From assembly GCA_027485405.1 (NCBI GenBank), contig JAIXRB010000096.1, positions 1 through 20,154 of the forward strand: 20,154 nt of DNA, given 5' to 3'. Below, piece after piece: positions 1 through 8,104 of this stretch. Made by a program: the position numbers and the translations under genes. This DNA comes from Leptospiraceae bacterium (GTDB lineage Bacteria; Spirochaetota; Leptospiria; Leptospirales; Leptospiraceae). Position 1 is the first letter of the stretch. Each line of letters opens with the position of its first letter. The notes under the pieces are model-generated. The model searched no databases. It saw nothing but the letters and a program-made list of their open reading frames with translations, and was not told the DNA's origin.

Positions 1-1
1 A

Positions 2-76
2 ATCGCTTTAATGATCTTAGGTGGTTCTGCCTTTTTTTTCATGATGCACCGCAGAAAAACGAGAGAAGGCGGTTGA
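2..76 (+). CDS. C-terminal end of an unidentified membrane protein (partial)
   Basis: An open frame enters from the left edge and stops at TGA 74-76. The 24 visible residues form a hydrophobic stretch (I-A-L-M-I-L-G-G-S-A-F-F-F-M-M) followed by a basic tail (H-R-R-K-T-R-E-G-G). This is the pattern of a last membrane helix with a positively charged cytoplasmic end. Nothing more can be said about the function, because the body of the gene lies outside the window. Its stop overlaps the -35 hexamer of the promoter proposed for the next gene. Confidence 0.5.
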   Translation: MALMILGGSAFFFMMHRRKTREGG

Positions 77-101
77 CAATTTTAGAATATTCACATAAAT
101 T
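73..101 (+). promoter_or_regulatory. Sigma70-type promoter placing the transcript start at or next to the ATG
   Basis: A perfect TTGACA (73-78) is followed after 17 bases by TAAATT (96-101). Only 8 bases then separate the -10 box from the ATG at 110. A start site 6-9 bases past the -10 box would leave almost no 5' leader, and no Shine-Dalgarno sequence is visible. The same geometry recurs at 17600-17637. This is a prediction from sequence only. Confidence 0.45.
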
Positions 102-109
102 TCGAGCCT

Positions 110-3100
110 ATGACAAATTGGGGACCCGTTTCTTTTGATTTCTATTCGATAGGCTCACTTTTAGGAGTCATTTTTTGCTTTTTCAATGCTCAGCTCTTTC
201 TCACAGTAAAAGAAAAGAGTCGGGCAACCTACTATCTGGGCATGGCTACTTTTTGGCTGGGCATGTTTCACTTTGCTTACTTGGTGAACTTCTCGCTTTT
301 GGGACCTTCAGCGGCTTATCTGCGTTGGCTTGTCATGCCTTCTGCAATGCTTGGTTCTTTGTATTTGTTTTCCTTTTTCTTATCCTATCCTGAAGAGTAT
401 TACCCAAAAGCTCGAATCATAATGCATCGAATTCTGCAAACATCAGTAGGATTAGTTGTCGCATACTTTATGTTTGTTTCTTTTTCAGCCGGAAGAGTTT
501 ATTATTTCTCAGGGCACTATTGGGATTTCCTTTTGCCTAGTTTTTATAAATTTTATGCCATTGTAGTTTTAACTTTCTTCGTTATTTTTATTAGCGGTGG
601 GATTTTCCAGGCGATCAAAGCTCCGAAAGAGTATCGGTTTGCTCAGCTTGGTATGCTTTTTTCTTTCGCTGTTTTGACGGTCATTCCAGGTCTTTTGAAC
701 GTTCAGTCGAGGGATGGTGCTGTAGAACGCGGAATCTATCAGACCGTAACGGATCTTTTGTTAGTGATAGGTCTTTTTGCTTCCACGGTTTTGTATATAA
801 ACAATACTAAAGACAAAACTACGATTCTTTCTCGAATCATTGGGATTACTTTGGCAACCTTTCTTTTGATTCTGCAAATGGTTGCTTATTTTACTGTTCA
901 GCAAGCTGAAGTAAGCTTTGATCGAATTTCATTCCAAGAAGCTAAGCATGCTGTTCTTGCCCCTGAAGAGCACAAAAGTATTTCTTTCTTCTATTCTTAT
1001 GATTTGCGCACTGGCGAAGGCAAAGCCTTACGAGATGCAGAGGGAAAAACGAATGATCCTGAGACCTACCTCCCTGAATTTTGGAACGCTTGGTTCTATG
1101 CCAATGCTATAGCTTTGCCAGGAGAGAATGATGTTTATACCAAGCCTTTTTTAGAATTGGTTTCGAAGCTTCCGGAGTCGAGCTCCGGATACGCTAAAGA
1201 TTTTGAAAGGGCTGTTTCCGAAGAGCAAATCAAAGACAAAAACAGCTTTGCAAATTATGTAAAAGAGACCAAGAGAAAGATTCTTTTCACTCGAAACAAA
1301 TGGAATGAACTCCCACTTTCTGATTTAGAAACGAAAGGGGCAAAGCTCTTTGGAATCCAAAAAGGGAATCTCTCGAGTTTCCATGAAGTGGCCAAGGGAT
1401 TGATTGCAAAGAACCTTCCTCCAGAAGACAAGAAAAAAGCCATCTCCGATCTATTGAGCCCCATGTCTGCTCCTGGTGAGAGAAGCTACCGAGGCCAAAC
1501 TGTATTCGCAGAAAAAACTCCAGACCGACATTTTTATGTTAGTTATTTTGTGATCGATCCCTCTTCTATGGTGGTCGCTGAAATTGGCACTCCATACGAA
1601 GACTACAGAGCTTTTATCCAAGAGGCTTCATTACCTTGGATGATTTCGGGGTTGGCTGTAGTGTTTATTGTTATTTTTGGATTTAGAGTTTTCTTTTGGG
1701 GAGCTTTGATCAAGCCCATGCAGGATGTAATCCAAGGTTTAACGGAGGTCAATTCCGGAAATTTGGATGCAAGGCTTACCATTCGAGTTGAGGATGAAAT
1801 TGGATTCATGGCTCGCTCCTTTAATAGGATGGTGAGATCTATCTTGGCGGCACGCAAGAAGTTAGAAGAATACGCGGATCAACTGGAAGAAAAGGTAAAA
1901 GAGAGAACCAAAGAATTGGAGTTTTCCTTAAAAGAAGTAAACGATTTAAAGCACCAGCAAGATGGAGACTATTTTTTAACATCACTTTTGCTCCAACCTT
2001 TCAATAACAACAGAGCAACAAGTAAGTCAGTCAATGTAGATTTCTTGATTGAGCAAAAGAAGAAATTTACCTTTCGTCAGCATACAAAAGAAATTGGTGG
2101 AGATTTAAATATCGCAAACCAAATCGAATTAAATAACAAGTCTTACACGGTTTTCTTGAATGCAGACGCCATGGGAAAATCAATCCAAGGAGCAGGTGGG
2201 GCATTGGTTTTGGGATCGGTGTTTGAATCCATCATCACTCGGACTCGGCTATCCAATGAAGCCCAAAAAATGTATCCAGAAAGATGGATCAAGAACACAT
2301 TTATCGAACTTCATAAGGTTTTCGAGGGTTTCGATGGTTCTATGTTAGTATCCTTGGTTTTAGGTTTGGTGGACAATGAAACAGGATTGCTTTATTATAT
2401 CAATGCTGAACACCCTTGGATGGTTCTTTATCGAGATGGAATTGCTAGTTTTATCGAAAAAGAACTTCTTTTCCGAAAACTGGGCACTTCGGGAGTACAA
2501 GGCGAAATTTCAATCCAGACATTCCAACTAGAACCAGGTGATGTTATCATAGCAGGTTCTGACGGGCGTGACGATCTTCTTATATCGAAAGGCGACGATG
2601 GAAAAAGAAACATAAACGAAGATGAAATGCTCTTCCTGAAAATAGTAGAAAGAGGAGAAGCTGACCTAGAAAAAATCTATGGTAAGTTGCATGAGATAGG
2701 TGGGCTTACCGATGACCTCTCCTTGATTCGAGTTTCATTTGCAGAAGTGAACCAAAAGGCAACAATAGAAAACGAAAAGTTGAATGAGATCAAAGCATTG
2801 ATTGCTAAAGCAAAAGAAGCAAGTGAATCCGAAGAAACCCAAGAGGCTTTGATCTACTTAGAAAAAGCAAGATCCTTGGACCAGAACATTCCAGAAGTTA
2901 AGAAAAAGTTTATCCAAATGTATTTGAAACTAAAAGACTACTCTTCTGCGAAGACCCTGGCTAAAGAATACAGCGATCGAAGACCAGTGGATACAGAGAT
3001 CATGTATGTGACTGCTTATTGTGCAAGAAAGACATCGGATTTAAAAACAGCCATTGACTTTGGAGAGCGAGTTAAACTCCGCGATCCTTCCCATGTAAAA

Positions 3101-3274
3101 AACTTGGTCAACCTCGGGCAATCCTATCTATCTCTGCGAAACTTTAAAAGATCCGAGAGCATTCTGAAAAACGCGATAGCACTTGACCCGACCAATGCCA
3201 ATATCATTCGCCTTTTGGACCATGTTCGAAAAAAAATAGAAAAGGAACAAACCAGACCATTGGCTTTGAATTGA
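110..3274 (+). CDS. 7TM-sensor / HAMP / SpoIIE-type PP2C phosphatase / TPR protein
   Basis: A 1054-residue inner-membrane signalling protein. About seven N-terminal membrane helices (residues 10-230) resemble histidine-kinase 7TM sensor regions. A further helix (about 245-265) leads to an extracytoplasmic domain (270-505), a closing helix (508-530), HAMP (about 528-582) and a coiled coil (583-615). The SpoIIE/PP2C domain (about 630-880) keeps the metal-binding acidic residues: G-G-D665, A-D686-A-M-G, S-D818-G and D868-D869. It should therefore be an active Ser/Thr phosphatase. The C-terminal region (890-1045) has TPR-like helix pairs. The family normally dephosphorylates STAS-type anti-sigma antagonists in partner-switching circuits, but no such partner is encoded in this window. 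The start at 110 has no ribosome-binding site and fits a leaderless transcript. The next gene begins 14 bases after the stop. Confidence 0.9.
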   Translation: MTNWGPVSFDFYSIGSLLGVIFCFFNAQLFLTVKEKSRATYYLGMATFWLGMFHFAYLVNFSLLGPSAAYLRWLVMPSAMLGSLYLFSFFLSYPEEYYPKARIIMHRILQTSVGLVVAYFMFVSFSAGRVYYFSGHYWDFLLPSFYKFYAIVVLTFFVIFISGGIFQAIKAPKEYRFAQLGMLFSFAVLTVIPGLLNVQSRDGAVERGIYQTVTDLLLVIGLFASTVLYINNTKDKTTILSRIIGITLATFLLILQMVAYFTVQQAEVSFDRISFQEAKHAVLAPEEHKSISFFYSYDLRTGEGKALRDAEGKTNDPETYLPEFWNAWFYANAIALPGENDVYTKPFLELVSKLPESSSGYAKDFERAVSEEQIKDKNSFANYVKETKRKILFTRNKWNELPLSDLETKGAKLFGIQKGNLSSFHEVAKGLIAKNLPPEDKKKAISDLLSPMSAPGERSYRGQTVFAEKTPDRHFYVSYFVIDPSSMVVAEIGTPYEDYRAFIQEASLPWMISGLAVVFIVIFGFRVFFWGALIKPMQDVIQGLTEVNSGNLDARLTIRVEDEIGFMARSFNRMVRSILAARKKLEEYADQLEEKVKERTKELEFSLKEVNDLKHQQDGDYFLTSLLLQPFNNNRATSKSVNVDFLIEQKKKFTFRQHTKEIGGDLNIANQIELNNKSYTVFLNADAMGKSIQGAGGALVLGSVFESIITRTRLSNEAQKMYPERWIKNTFIELHKVFEGFDGSMLVSLVLGLVDNETGLLYYINAEHPWMVLYRDGIASFIEKELLFRKLGTSGVQGEISIQTFQLEPGDVIIAGSDGRDDLLISKGDDGKRNINEDEMLFLKIVERGEADLEKIYGKLHEIGGLTDDLSLIRVSFAEVNQKATIENEKLNEIKALIAKAKEASESEETQEALIYLEKARSLDQNIPEVKKKFIQMYLKLKDYSSAKTLAKEYSDRRPVDTEIMYVTAYCARKTSDLKTAIDFGERVKLRDPSHVKNLVNLGQSYLSLRNFKRSESILKNAIALDPTNANIIRLLDHVRKKIEKEQTRPLALN

Positions 3275-3288
3275 TCGTCTAAAACGGT

Positions 3289-4467
3289 ATGGTAGAAACA
3301 GGGAAGGTTGTCCAAAGCAAAACCTTCCAAGAGATTCAGGCAAAGGATTGGGATGCACTTGTCCCTCCAGACAATGTGTTCCAAGAGTATTTCTTTCTTT
3401 CTGCCTTGGAGGGAAACCAATGCATCGGAAAACGAGATTGGTTTCCATTTATCTTTCAGTTTTGGTCGGAAAAGACCCTACTCGGAGCCATTGTTGTTTA
3501 TGAGAGAAACGACAGCTACGGGGAATACATCTTTGACTTCCAATGGGCAAATGCCTTTCAAAGGGCAGGGATTCCTTACTATCCAAAATTCACGATTGCC
3601 TCGCCATTTACTCCTGTGTCTGGGCAAAGGCTACTTCTCCATCCAAAACTAAATGTAGCTGAAAAAGAATTAGTGGCTTCTAGGTTACTTGAAGCAGTTA
3701 AATCGTTTGGCAGAGATCGTTCCGTTTCTTCCATTCATGCTTTGTATTGCACTGCGGAAGAGATTTCATTCTTTGAAGCTTTTGGATTTAGCCAGAGGCT
3801 TTCTCATCAATACCATTGGTGGAACAAAGATTTTGTTACCTTTGATGACTTCCTTGCTACATTGATCAAAGACAGAAGAAAAACAATCCGCCAAGAAAGA
3901 AGAAAGATAGCTGAATCAGGATTGAAGATAGAAATCCTAACGGGGGAAGCTATTGATTCAGGATTGTATCGCATCTTTTATTCCTTTTATGCAGACACTC
4001 ACTCTCGGAAATGGGGTAGCCCCTATTTGAATCTTGCGTTCTTTCAAGAAATGTTTCGCGTAGCAAAGCATAGACTACTTCTGGTTCTAGCAAAGAAACC
4101 AGATGGGACTCCTATTGGAGGAACTATCAATTTCTTCAAGGATGAAGTAATCTATGGTCGTTATTGGGGGGCCATCGAACATGTTCCCAATTTGCATTTT
4201 GAATGTTGCTATTATCAACTCATAGACTTTGCTATTCAAAAAAAATTAAAGCGTGTGGAAGCAGGGGCCCAAGGGGAACATAAATTCTTAAGAGGTTACA
4301 CGGCAGAACCCCAGTATAGTATGCATTTTATTTACAACGAAAGCGGAAGAGCCGCAATTGAAAGATTTCTAGAAACGGAAAGAGAAATGGAGTCGGAAAA
4401 CATCGAAGTGTACAATACGCACTCACCCATAAAAGCTCTTCGAGGCGAGATAGAACATGGCAAGTAA
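3289..4467 (+). CDS. DUF482/COG3146 predicted N-acyltransferase (GNAT/FemAB-like)
   Basis: A 392-residue soluble protein recognised as the 'peptidoglycan biosynthesis/recognition' family (PF04339, COG3146). Family hallmarks are visible: an N-terminal W-D-A-L-V-P, a Y-G-E-Y-I-F-D-F-Q-W-A segment near residue 80, Y-Y-P-K and P-F-T-P-V-S-G-Q-R-L-L soon after, and C-terminal G-G-T-I-N-F, E-C-C-Y-Y-Q and G-A-Q-G-E-H-K-F-L-R-G-Y. Members have the acyltransferase fold shared by FemX-type aminoacyl-tRNA-dependent transferases and GNAT enzymes, but their substrate is not established. The ATG at 3289 has only a weak ribosome-binding site. The gene follows the SpoIIE gene by 14 bases, and its last 11 bases overlap clpS, so all four genes are probably one transcript. 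The coupling to clpS-clpA suggests, without proving, a role in modifying protein N-termini. Confidence 0.85.
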   Translation: MVETGKVVQSKTFQEIQAKDWDALVPPDNVFQEYFFLSALEGNQCIGKRDWFPFIFQFWSEKTLLGAIVVYERNDSYGEYIFDFQWANAFQRAGIPYYPKFTIASPFTPVSGQRLLLHPKLNVAEKELVASRLLEAVKSFGRDRSVSSIHALYCTAEEISFFEAFGFSQRLSHQYHWWNKDFVTFDDFLATLIKDRRKTIRQERRKIAESGLKIEILTGEAIDSGLYRIFYSFYADTHSRKWGSPYLNLAFFQEMFRVAKHRLLLVLAKKPDGTPIGGTINFFKDEVIYGRYWGAIEHVPNLHFECCYYQLIDFAIQKKLKRVEAGAQGEHKFLRGYTAEPQYSMHFIYNESGRAAIERFLETEREMESENIEVYNTHSPIKALRGEIEHGK

Positions 4468-4786
4468 AACAAAAAAAGATGAAAGCGTTTTAGTTCTAGA
4501 AAAAGAAAAAACCAGATTAAAGAGGCCGGATCGTTACAAAGTGATTCTCTTAAATGACGATTTTACGCCTCAAGAGTTTGTAGTTTGGGTGCTTGCCGAA
4601 GTATTTCAAAAAACCTTACAAGAATCAAAACAAATCATGTGGCTTGCACATACCACCGGGTCTGCTGTTTGCGGCACTTACCCATTAGACATAGCAAAAA
4701 CAAAGGTAGCCGAAGTTCATAGATTAGCTGAAGAACAAGGCCATCCCCTACAATGCACTTTAGCAAAAGAAGAAGGCGAAGAATGA
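4457..4786 (+). CDS. clpS: ClpS, N-degron adaptor of ClpA
   Basis: This 109-residue protein is close to E. coli ClpS in length (106). It has the ligand-pocket motif L-N33-D34-D35-F-T37-P, the helix with M61 and H65, and the ending H-P-L-Q-C-T-L. ClpS binds proteins with bulky hydrophobic N-terminal residues and hands them to ClpA for degradation by ClpP. Two pocket positions differ from E. coli: the gatekeeper Met40 is Gln39 here, and Val65 is Ala64. Its start lies inside the end of the acyltransferase gene (11-base overlap) and its stop overlaps the clpA start (ATGA at 4783-4786). This arrangement implies translational coupling of adaptor and unfoldase. Confidence 0.96.
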   Translation: MASKTKKDESVLVLEKEKTRLKRPDRYKVILLNDDFTPQEFVVWVLAEVFQKTLQESKQIMWLAHTTGSAVCGTYPLDIAKTKVAEVHRLAEEQGHPLQCTLAKEEGEE

Positions 4787-7035
4787 AACTCTCGGAAGAT
4801 TTGGACAAAACCCTAGAAAAAGCAAAAGAAGAAGCTCAAAAATACAAACATGAGTTCATTACATTGGAGCATTTGCTCTATTCTCTCACTTACAACGAAA
4901 AAGCAAAGAAGATACTGGTTGAAGTTGGGTGTGATCTGGAAGTCCTTCGCAAAGATTTACTGGAATTTTTCACGGAAGGTCTCTCTTCTATCATTCGCAA
5001 AGACCTAAAAGAAGATCCTCGTTACACAGTTGGTGTTCAGTTTGTGATTCAATTTGCGGCATTCCATGTCTCTAACAAAGGATTGGAGGAAGTGGACGGG
5101 GCGAACGTTTTGGTTTCTCTATTTAGAGAAGAGGGTTCCGATGCCGTCTATTTTCTTTCAAAACAGAACGTTCGGAGGGTAGATGTTCTGCGCTTCGTTT
5201 CACATGGAATTGGAAAAAAAGGTGAATCGGATGAAAACCAGTTCGAAGAAGCAGGGGCTGATGAGGCTGATGGTGGAGAAGAAGATACTCTAAAAAAATA
5301 CACAACGAACTTAAATGAAAGAGCAAGGGCAGGAAAACTTGATCCTTGCATTGGACGAGAAGACGAGATCGAACGCACGATTCATATTCTTGCTCGCAGA
5401 AGAAAAAACAATCCCATATTTGTTGGTGAGGCGGGTGTGGGAAAGACTTCTATTGTCGAAGGGCTTGCCCAACGCATTATCCAAGGAAAGGTTCCAAAAT
5501 CTCTTCAATCACTTGAAATCCTGGCTCTGGACATGGGTCTATTGATGGCAGGTACAAAATTTAGGGGAGAATTCGAAGAAAGACTTAAAAAAATTCTGAA
5601 CCAAGTAACGGCAAACTCAAACTTTGTTTTGTTCGTAGATGAAATCCATACGATTGTGGGAGCTGGAGCAGTTTCTGGAGGAAGCCTAGATGCTTCCAAT
5701 CTTATGAAGCCGGCACTCGCTAATGGGGAGTTAAAGTGCATTGGAGCAACAACCTATAAAGAGTTCAAAGCTACATTTGAAAAGGACCATGCTTTATCTC
5801 GAAGATTTCAGAAAGTGGAAGTGCCGGAGCCATCGCTCGAAGATGCAGAAAAGATTCTCTTTGGTTTAAAAGCCAGATACGAAGACTTTCACAAAGTAAC
5901 CTATAGCCCAAAGTCAATCAAATCAGCAACTCAGCTCTCGCATAAATACTTGAGAGACCGTCAGCTACCCGATAAGGCGATAGATTTAATGGATGAAGCA
6001 GGCGCACTCGTCAAGTTAAGAGATGAGAAACTAGGCAAAGAAAAGAAAATCGTAACCGTGCAAGATATTGAAAACCTCATTTCAAAAATTGCAAAGATAC
6101 CTTCCAAGACAGTCAAGTCCGATGATAAGAAAAAACTAGAATCCCTGGCTTTGGAGATCAAAAAAGTAGTTTATGGGCAAGACCAAGCCATTGAGCAATT
6201 GGTAGATTCCATTTTGTATGCAAGATCTGGTTTGGGAGATGAGACAAAGCCAATCGGTTGCTTTCTGTTTGCTGGACCAACTGGCGTTGGAAAAACAGAA
6301 GTGGCTAAGACTCTTAGCGAAAAAATGGGCATCCAATTTTTGCGGTTTGATATGTCTGAATACATGGAAAAACATTCTGTTTCTAGGCTAATCGGTTCGC
6401 CGCCAGGCTATGTGGGTTTTGACCAAGGTGGGCAACTGACAGACGCAATACTAAAAAACCCTCACTGTGTCCTTCTATTTGATGAAATTGAAAAAGCACA
6501 TGAAGACATTTACAATATTCTATTGCAAGTTATGGATCATGCCGTGCTGACCGATAGCACTGGAAAGAAAGCAGATTTTCGCCAAGTAATCGTAATATTA
6601 ACAACCAATACGGGTGCTAGAGAATCTGAAAAACCGATGCTTGGTTTCGAGCCTCCCAATTATGACGATCGAAGTGAAAAAGCCATTGAGCGAACATTCT
6701 CGCCAGAGTTTAGGAACCGATTGACGGCGACCGTTTCTTTTGCGCCCCTCGGAATGGAACAGGTGGAGGCAATTGTTTTGCGAATGTTCAAAGCCTTGCA
6801 GGGAAAAGCTGAGAAAAAAGGAGTCAAACTTGTTTTGAGCAATTCGGCTAAGAGATTTCTCGCAGAAAAAGGTTACAGCAAAGAACTGGGAGCAAGACCG
6901 ATCCAAAGAATCATTGATTCGGAAGTGGGAAAGCCTCTCTCTAAAAAGCTTTTATTTCATGAAGGAAAGGGCAAAGAATTCTATATTGATTGCATCGAAG
7001 GGAAAATTGAAATCAAAGAATCCGTAGAAGCTTAA
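4783..7035 (+). CDS. clpA: ClpA, AAA+ unfoldase subunit of ClpAP
   Basis: A 750-residue protein (E. coli ClpA has 758). The ATG at 4783 is chosen because it gives the normal N-domain start (M-K-L-S-E-D-L) and an ATGA overlap with clpS; the ATG at 4753 would add ten odd, Arg-rich residues. Order of parts: N-domain (1-140), acidic linker (145-170), D1 with Walker A G215-EAGVGKT and Walker B D286-E287, then D2 with Walker A G498-PTGVGKT and Walker B D567-E568. Likely arginine fingers are in H-A-L-S-R-R-F and P-E-F-R-N-R-L. L620-G621-F622 sits where E. coli has the ClpP-docking Ile-Gly-Leu loop, so it should dock ClpP. No ClpB/ClpC-type middle coiled coil is seen. clpP is not in the window. Confidence 0.96.
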   Translation: MKLSEDLDKTLEKAKEEAQKYKHEFITLEHLLYSLTYNEKAKKILVEVGCDLEVLRKDLLEFFTEGLSSIIRKDLKEDPRYTVGVQFVIQFAAFHVSNKGLEEVDGANVLVSLFREEGSDAVYFLSKQNVRRVDVLRFVSHGIGKKGESDENQFEEAGADEADGGEEDTLKKYTTNLNERARAGKLDPCIGREDEIERTIHILARRRKNNPIFVGEAGVGKTSIVEGLAQRIIQGKVPKSLQSLEILALDMGLLMAGTKFRGEFEERLKKILNQVTANSNFVLFVDEIHTIVGAGAVSGGSLDASNLMKPALANGELKCIGATTYKEFKATFEKDHALSRRFQKVEVPEPSLEDAEKILFGLKARYEDFHKVTYSPKSIKSATQLSHKYLRDRQLPDKAIDLMDEAGALVKLRDEKLGKEKKIVTVQDIENLISKIAKIPSKTVKSDDKKKLESLALEIKKVVYGQDQAIEQLVDSILYARSGLGDETKPIGCFLFAGPTGVGKTEVAKTLSEKMGIQFLRFDMSEYMEKHSVSRLIGSPPGYVGFDQGGQLTDAILKNPHCVLLFDEIEKAHEDIYNILLQVMDHAVLTDSTGKKADFRQVIVILTTNTGARESEKPMLGFEPPNYDDRSEKAIERTFSPEFRNRLTATVSFAPLGMEQVEAIVLRMFKALQGKAEKKGVKLVLSNSAKRFLAEKGYSKELGARPIQRIIDSEVGKPLSKKLLFHEGKGKEFYIDCIEGKIEIKESVEA

Positions 7036-7068
7036 AAGGTTAGGTGACTTTGGCTTCTTTGTTTTTTT
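7026..7068 (+). terminator. Probable rho-independent terminator of the clpS-clpA transcript
   Basis: AGAAGC (7026-7031) can pair with GCTTCT (7053-7058), with a 21-base loop, and a run of T interrupted by one G follows (7058-7068). The hairpin includes the clpA stop codon, and the T-run lies inside the end of the convergent gene. The long loop and six-pair stem make it only moderately convincing. Confidence 0.45.
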
Positions 7069-7549
7069 GAATTACTGTGAGCAGAGTAGAGACCACAAGG
7101 CTCAACACAAAAACAGAAAAGGGGAAGGAAAACGTATAATCGGTTCTTTTGATCAAATCAGTAAAGACCCAGGCTGGATTCCAAAATCCAATCAGCAAAA
7201 AGAGAATTTGCATGGTTTGAACAATTAAGAAAGCGTTTTTAACCCAAGGGCTCGTCCAAAACACCATCCAGAAAAAGCATAAGACCGAACATATGATGAA
7301 AAAGAAATTCCATTTTGAGGAGATGCTAACAACTTCAGGAGTTTCAAAAAATTGGATTTGGTAGGTAAACCAATGCATCCCACTAGAAACCATTTGGCAA
7401 AACAATAAAACTGCCATAGTTTTCTCTAGAATAGTTTTGTTTCCAAAGTAGTTTAACATGAATACGAAGGCTTGCCTAAACAAATGGATCCAGCCACTCA
7501 GTGAAATCATGAGAACTTGCCATAGATTACTCAATAGATTTTGAATCAT
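7040..7549 (-). CDS. Small integral membrane protein of unknown function
   Basis: A 169-residue protein with about four hydrophobic helices (around residues 15-35, 42-62, 80-105 and 108-130, perhaps a fifth at 140-160), aromatic-rich, ending in a basic tail (Q-K-N-K-E-A-K). I do not recognise a family. Its ATG overlaps the ridA stop codon (ATGA on the - strand, 7549-7546), so it is probably translated by coupling to ridA. Its 3' end converges on clpA with a 4-base gap. The reading frame has no internal stop and its overlap pattern supports a real gene. Confidence 0.7.
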   Translation of the reverse strand: MIQNLLSNLWQVLMISLSGWIHLFRQAFVFMLNYFGNKTILEKTMAVLLFCQMVSSGMHWFTYQIQFFETPEVVSISSKWNFFFIICSVLCFFWMVFWTSPWVKNAFLIVQTMQILFLLIGFWNPAWVFTDLIKRTDYTFSFPFSVFVLSLVVSTLLTVIQKNKEAKVT

Positions 7550-8013
7550 GGATTGGGGCTCACTTCCACGATCAGTTCTATTTCAACGGGGGCTCCCAGA
7601 GGCAAGGTTGTCACTCCCACTGCTGAGCGAGCATGTTGACCCTTTTCATCAAAGATGCGAAGCAGTAGATCAGATGCCCCATTTGCGACTAAATGTTGTT
7701 CTGTGAAACTAGGTGAAGAAGCAACAAAAGCTGTAAGCTTAATAATCTGAACAATTTGATCCAGTTCCTCAGTATGCAAAAGAATTGCGGAGAGCGCATT
7801 CATGGCACAAAGCTCAGCCGCAGATTTAGCTGTGGAAAGGTCTATGCCTTCACCTAAGATTCCTTTGTATTTAAGAGCTCCGTCTTTCATGGGGAGCTGA
7901 CCCGAGGTAAAAATCAAGTTTCCTGTTCTTTGGCTTGGGATGTAGGCGGCAAGGGCTTTGGGAGTGGGGGGAAGTGAAAGTCCTAGGAATTGCAAGCGAT
8001 CGCGAATAGACAC
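7546..8013 (-). CDS. RidA/YjgF-family protein (enamine/imine deaminase-like)
   Basis: A 155-residue protein of the longer RidA subgroup that begins S-I-x-x-R-L...L-G-L-x-L-P. The motifs R-T-G-N-L-I-F-T-S-G-Q-L-P (about 29-41) and A-R-S-A-V-G-V...L-P-L-G-A-P-V-E-I-E (about 127-148) are intact, including the Arg that binds the substrate carboxylate in canonical RidA. Canonical RidA hydrolyses reactive 2-aminoacrylate-type enamines released by PLP enzymes; this subgroup is less well characterised. The start is GTG at 8013: there is no ATG before residue 42, and the GTG gives the normal family N-terminus. There is no clear ribosome-binding site. It is divergent from the heat-shock gene and shares its upstream region. 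Confidence 0.88.
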   Translation of the reverse strand: MSIRDRLQFLGLSLPPTPKALAAYIPSQRTGNLIFTSGQLPMKDGALKYKGILGEGIDLSTAKSAAELCAMNALSAILLHTEELDQIVQIIKLTAFVASSPSFTEQHLVANGASDLLLRIFDEKGQHARSAVGVTTLPLGAPVEIELIVEVSPNP

Positions 8014-8065
8014 TGGGAAAGTTTGGAATTTTTCTCACCCAGAGAAAGAAAAAAAATAAAAAAAG

Positions 8066-8094
8066 GTGACAACTGGCAGTCTAATCTTTAGAGT
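8066..8094 (+). promoter_or_regulatory. Predicted promoter of the small heat-shock gene
   Basis: GTGACA (8066-8071) and TAGAGT (8089-8094) are separated by 17 bases. The -10 box lies in the right half of the first CIRCE-like site, so a bound repressor would occlude it. The predicted transcript start near 8101 would put the second CIRCE site in the 5' leader. Confidence 0.45.
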
Positions 8095-8099
8095 GCCAG
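8073..8099 (+). promoter_or_regulatory. CIRCE-like HrcA operator, copy 1
   Basis: CTGGCAGTC, nine bases, then GAGTGCCAG. The consensus CIRCE is TTAGCACTC-N9-GAGTGCTAA. The spacer is exactly nine bases and the arms are complementary in eight of nine positions. Compared with consensus, the site carries matched changes in the outer arms (TGG/CCA) that preserve the symmetry. Confidence 0.75.
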
Positions 8100-8104
8100 A
8101 TAGG

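Noticed and set aside
3124..3448. Two overlapping - strand frames of about 100 codons across the SpoIIE/acyltransferase junction
   Set aside because: They are antisense to two well-supported genes, and neither has a ribosome-binding site or family resemblance.
4753..4782. Upstream ATG extension of ClpA (ten Arg-rich residues)
   Set aside because: The ATG at 4783 gives the conserved ClpA N-terminus and the typical ATGA overlap with clpS; the extension overlaps clpS in another frame.
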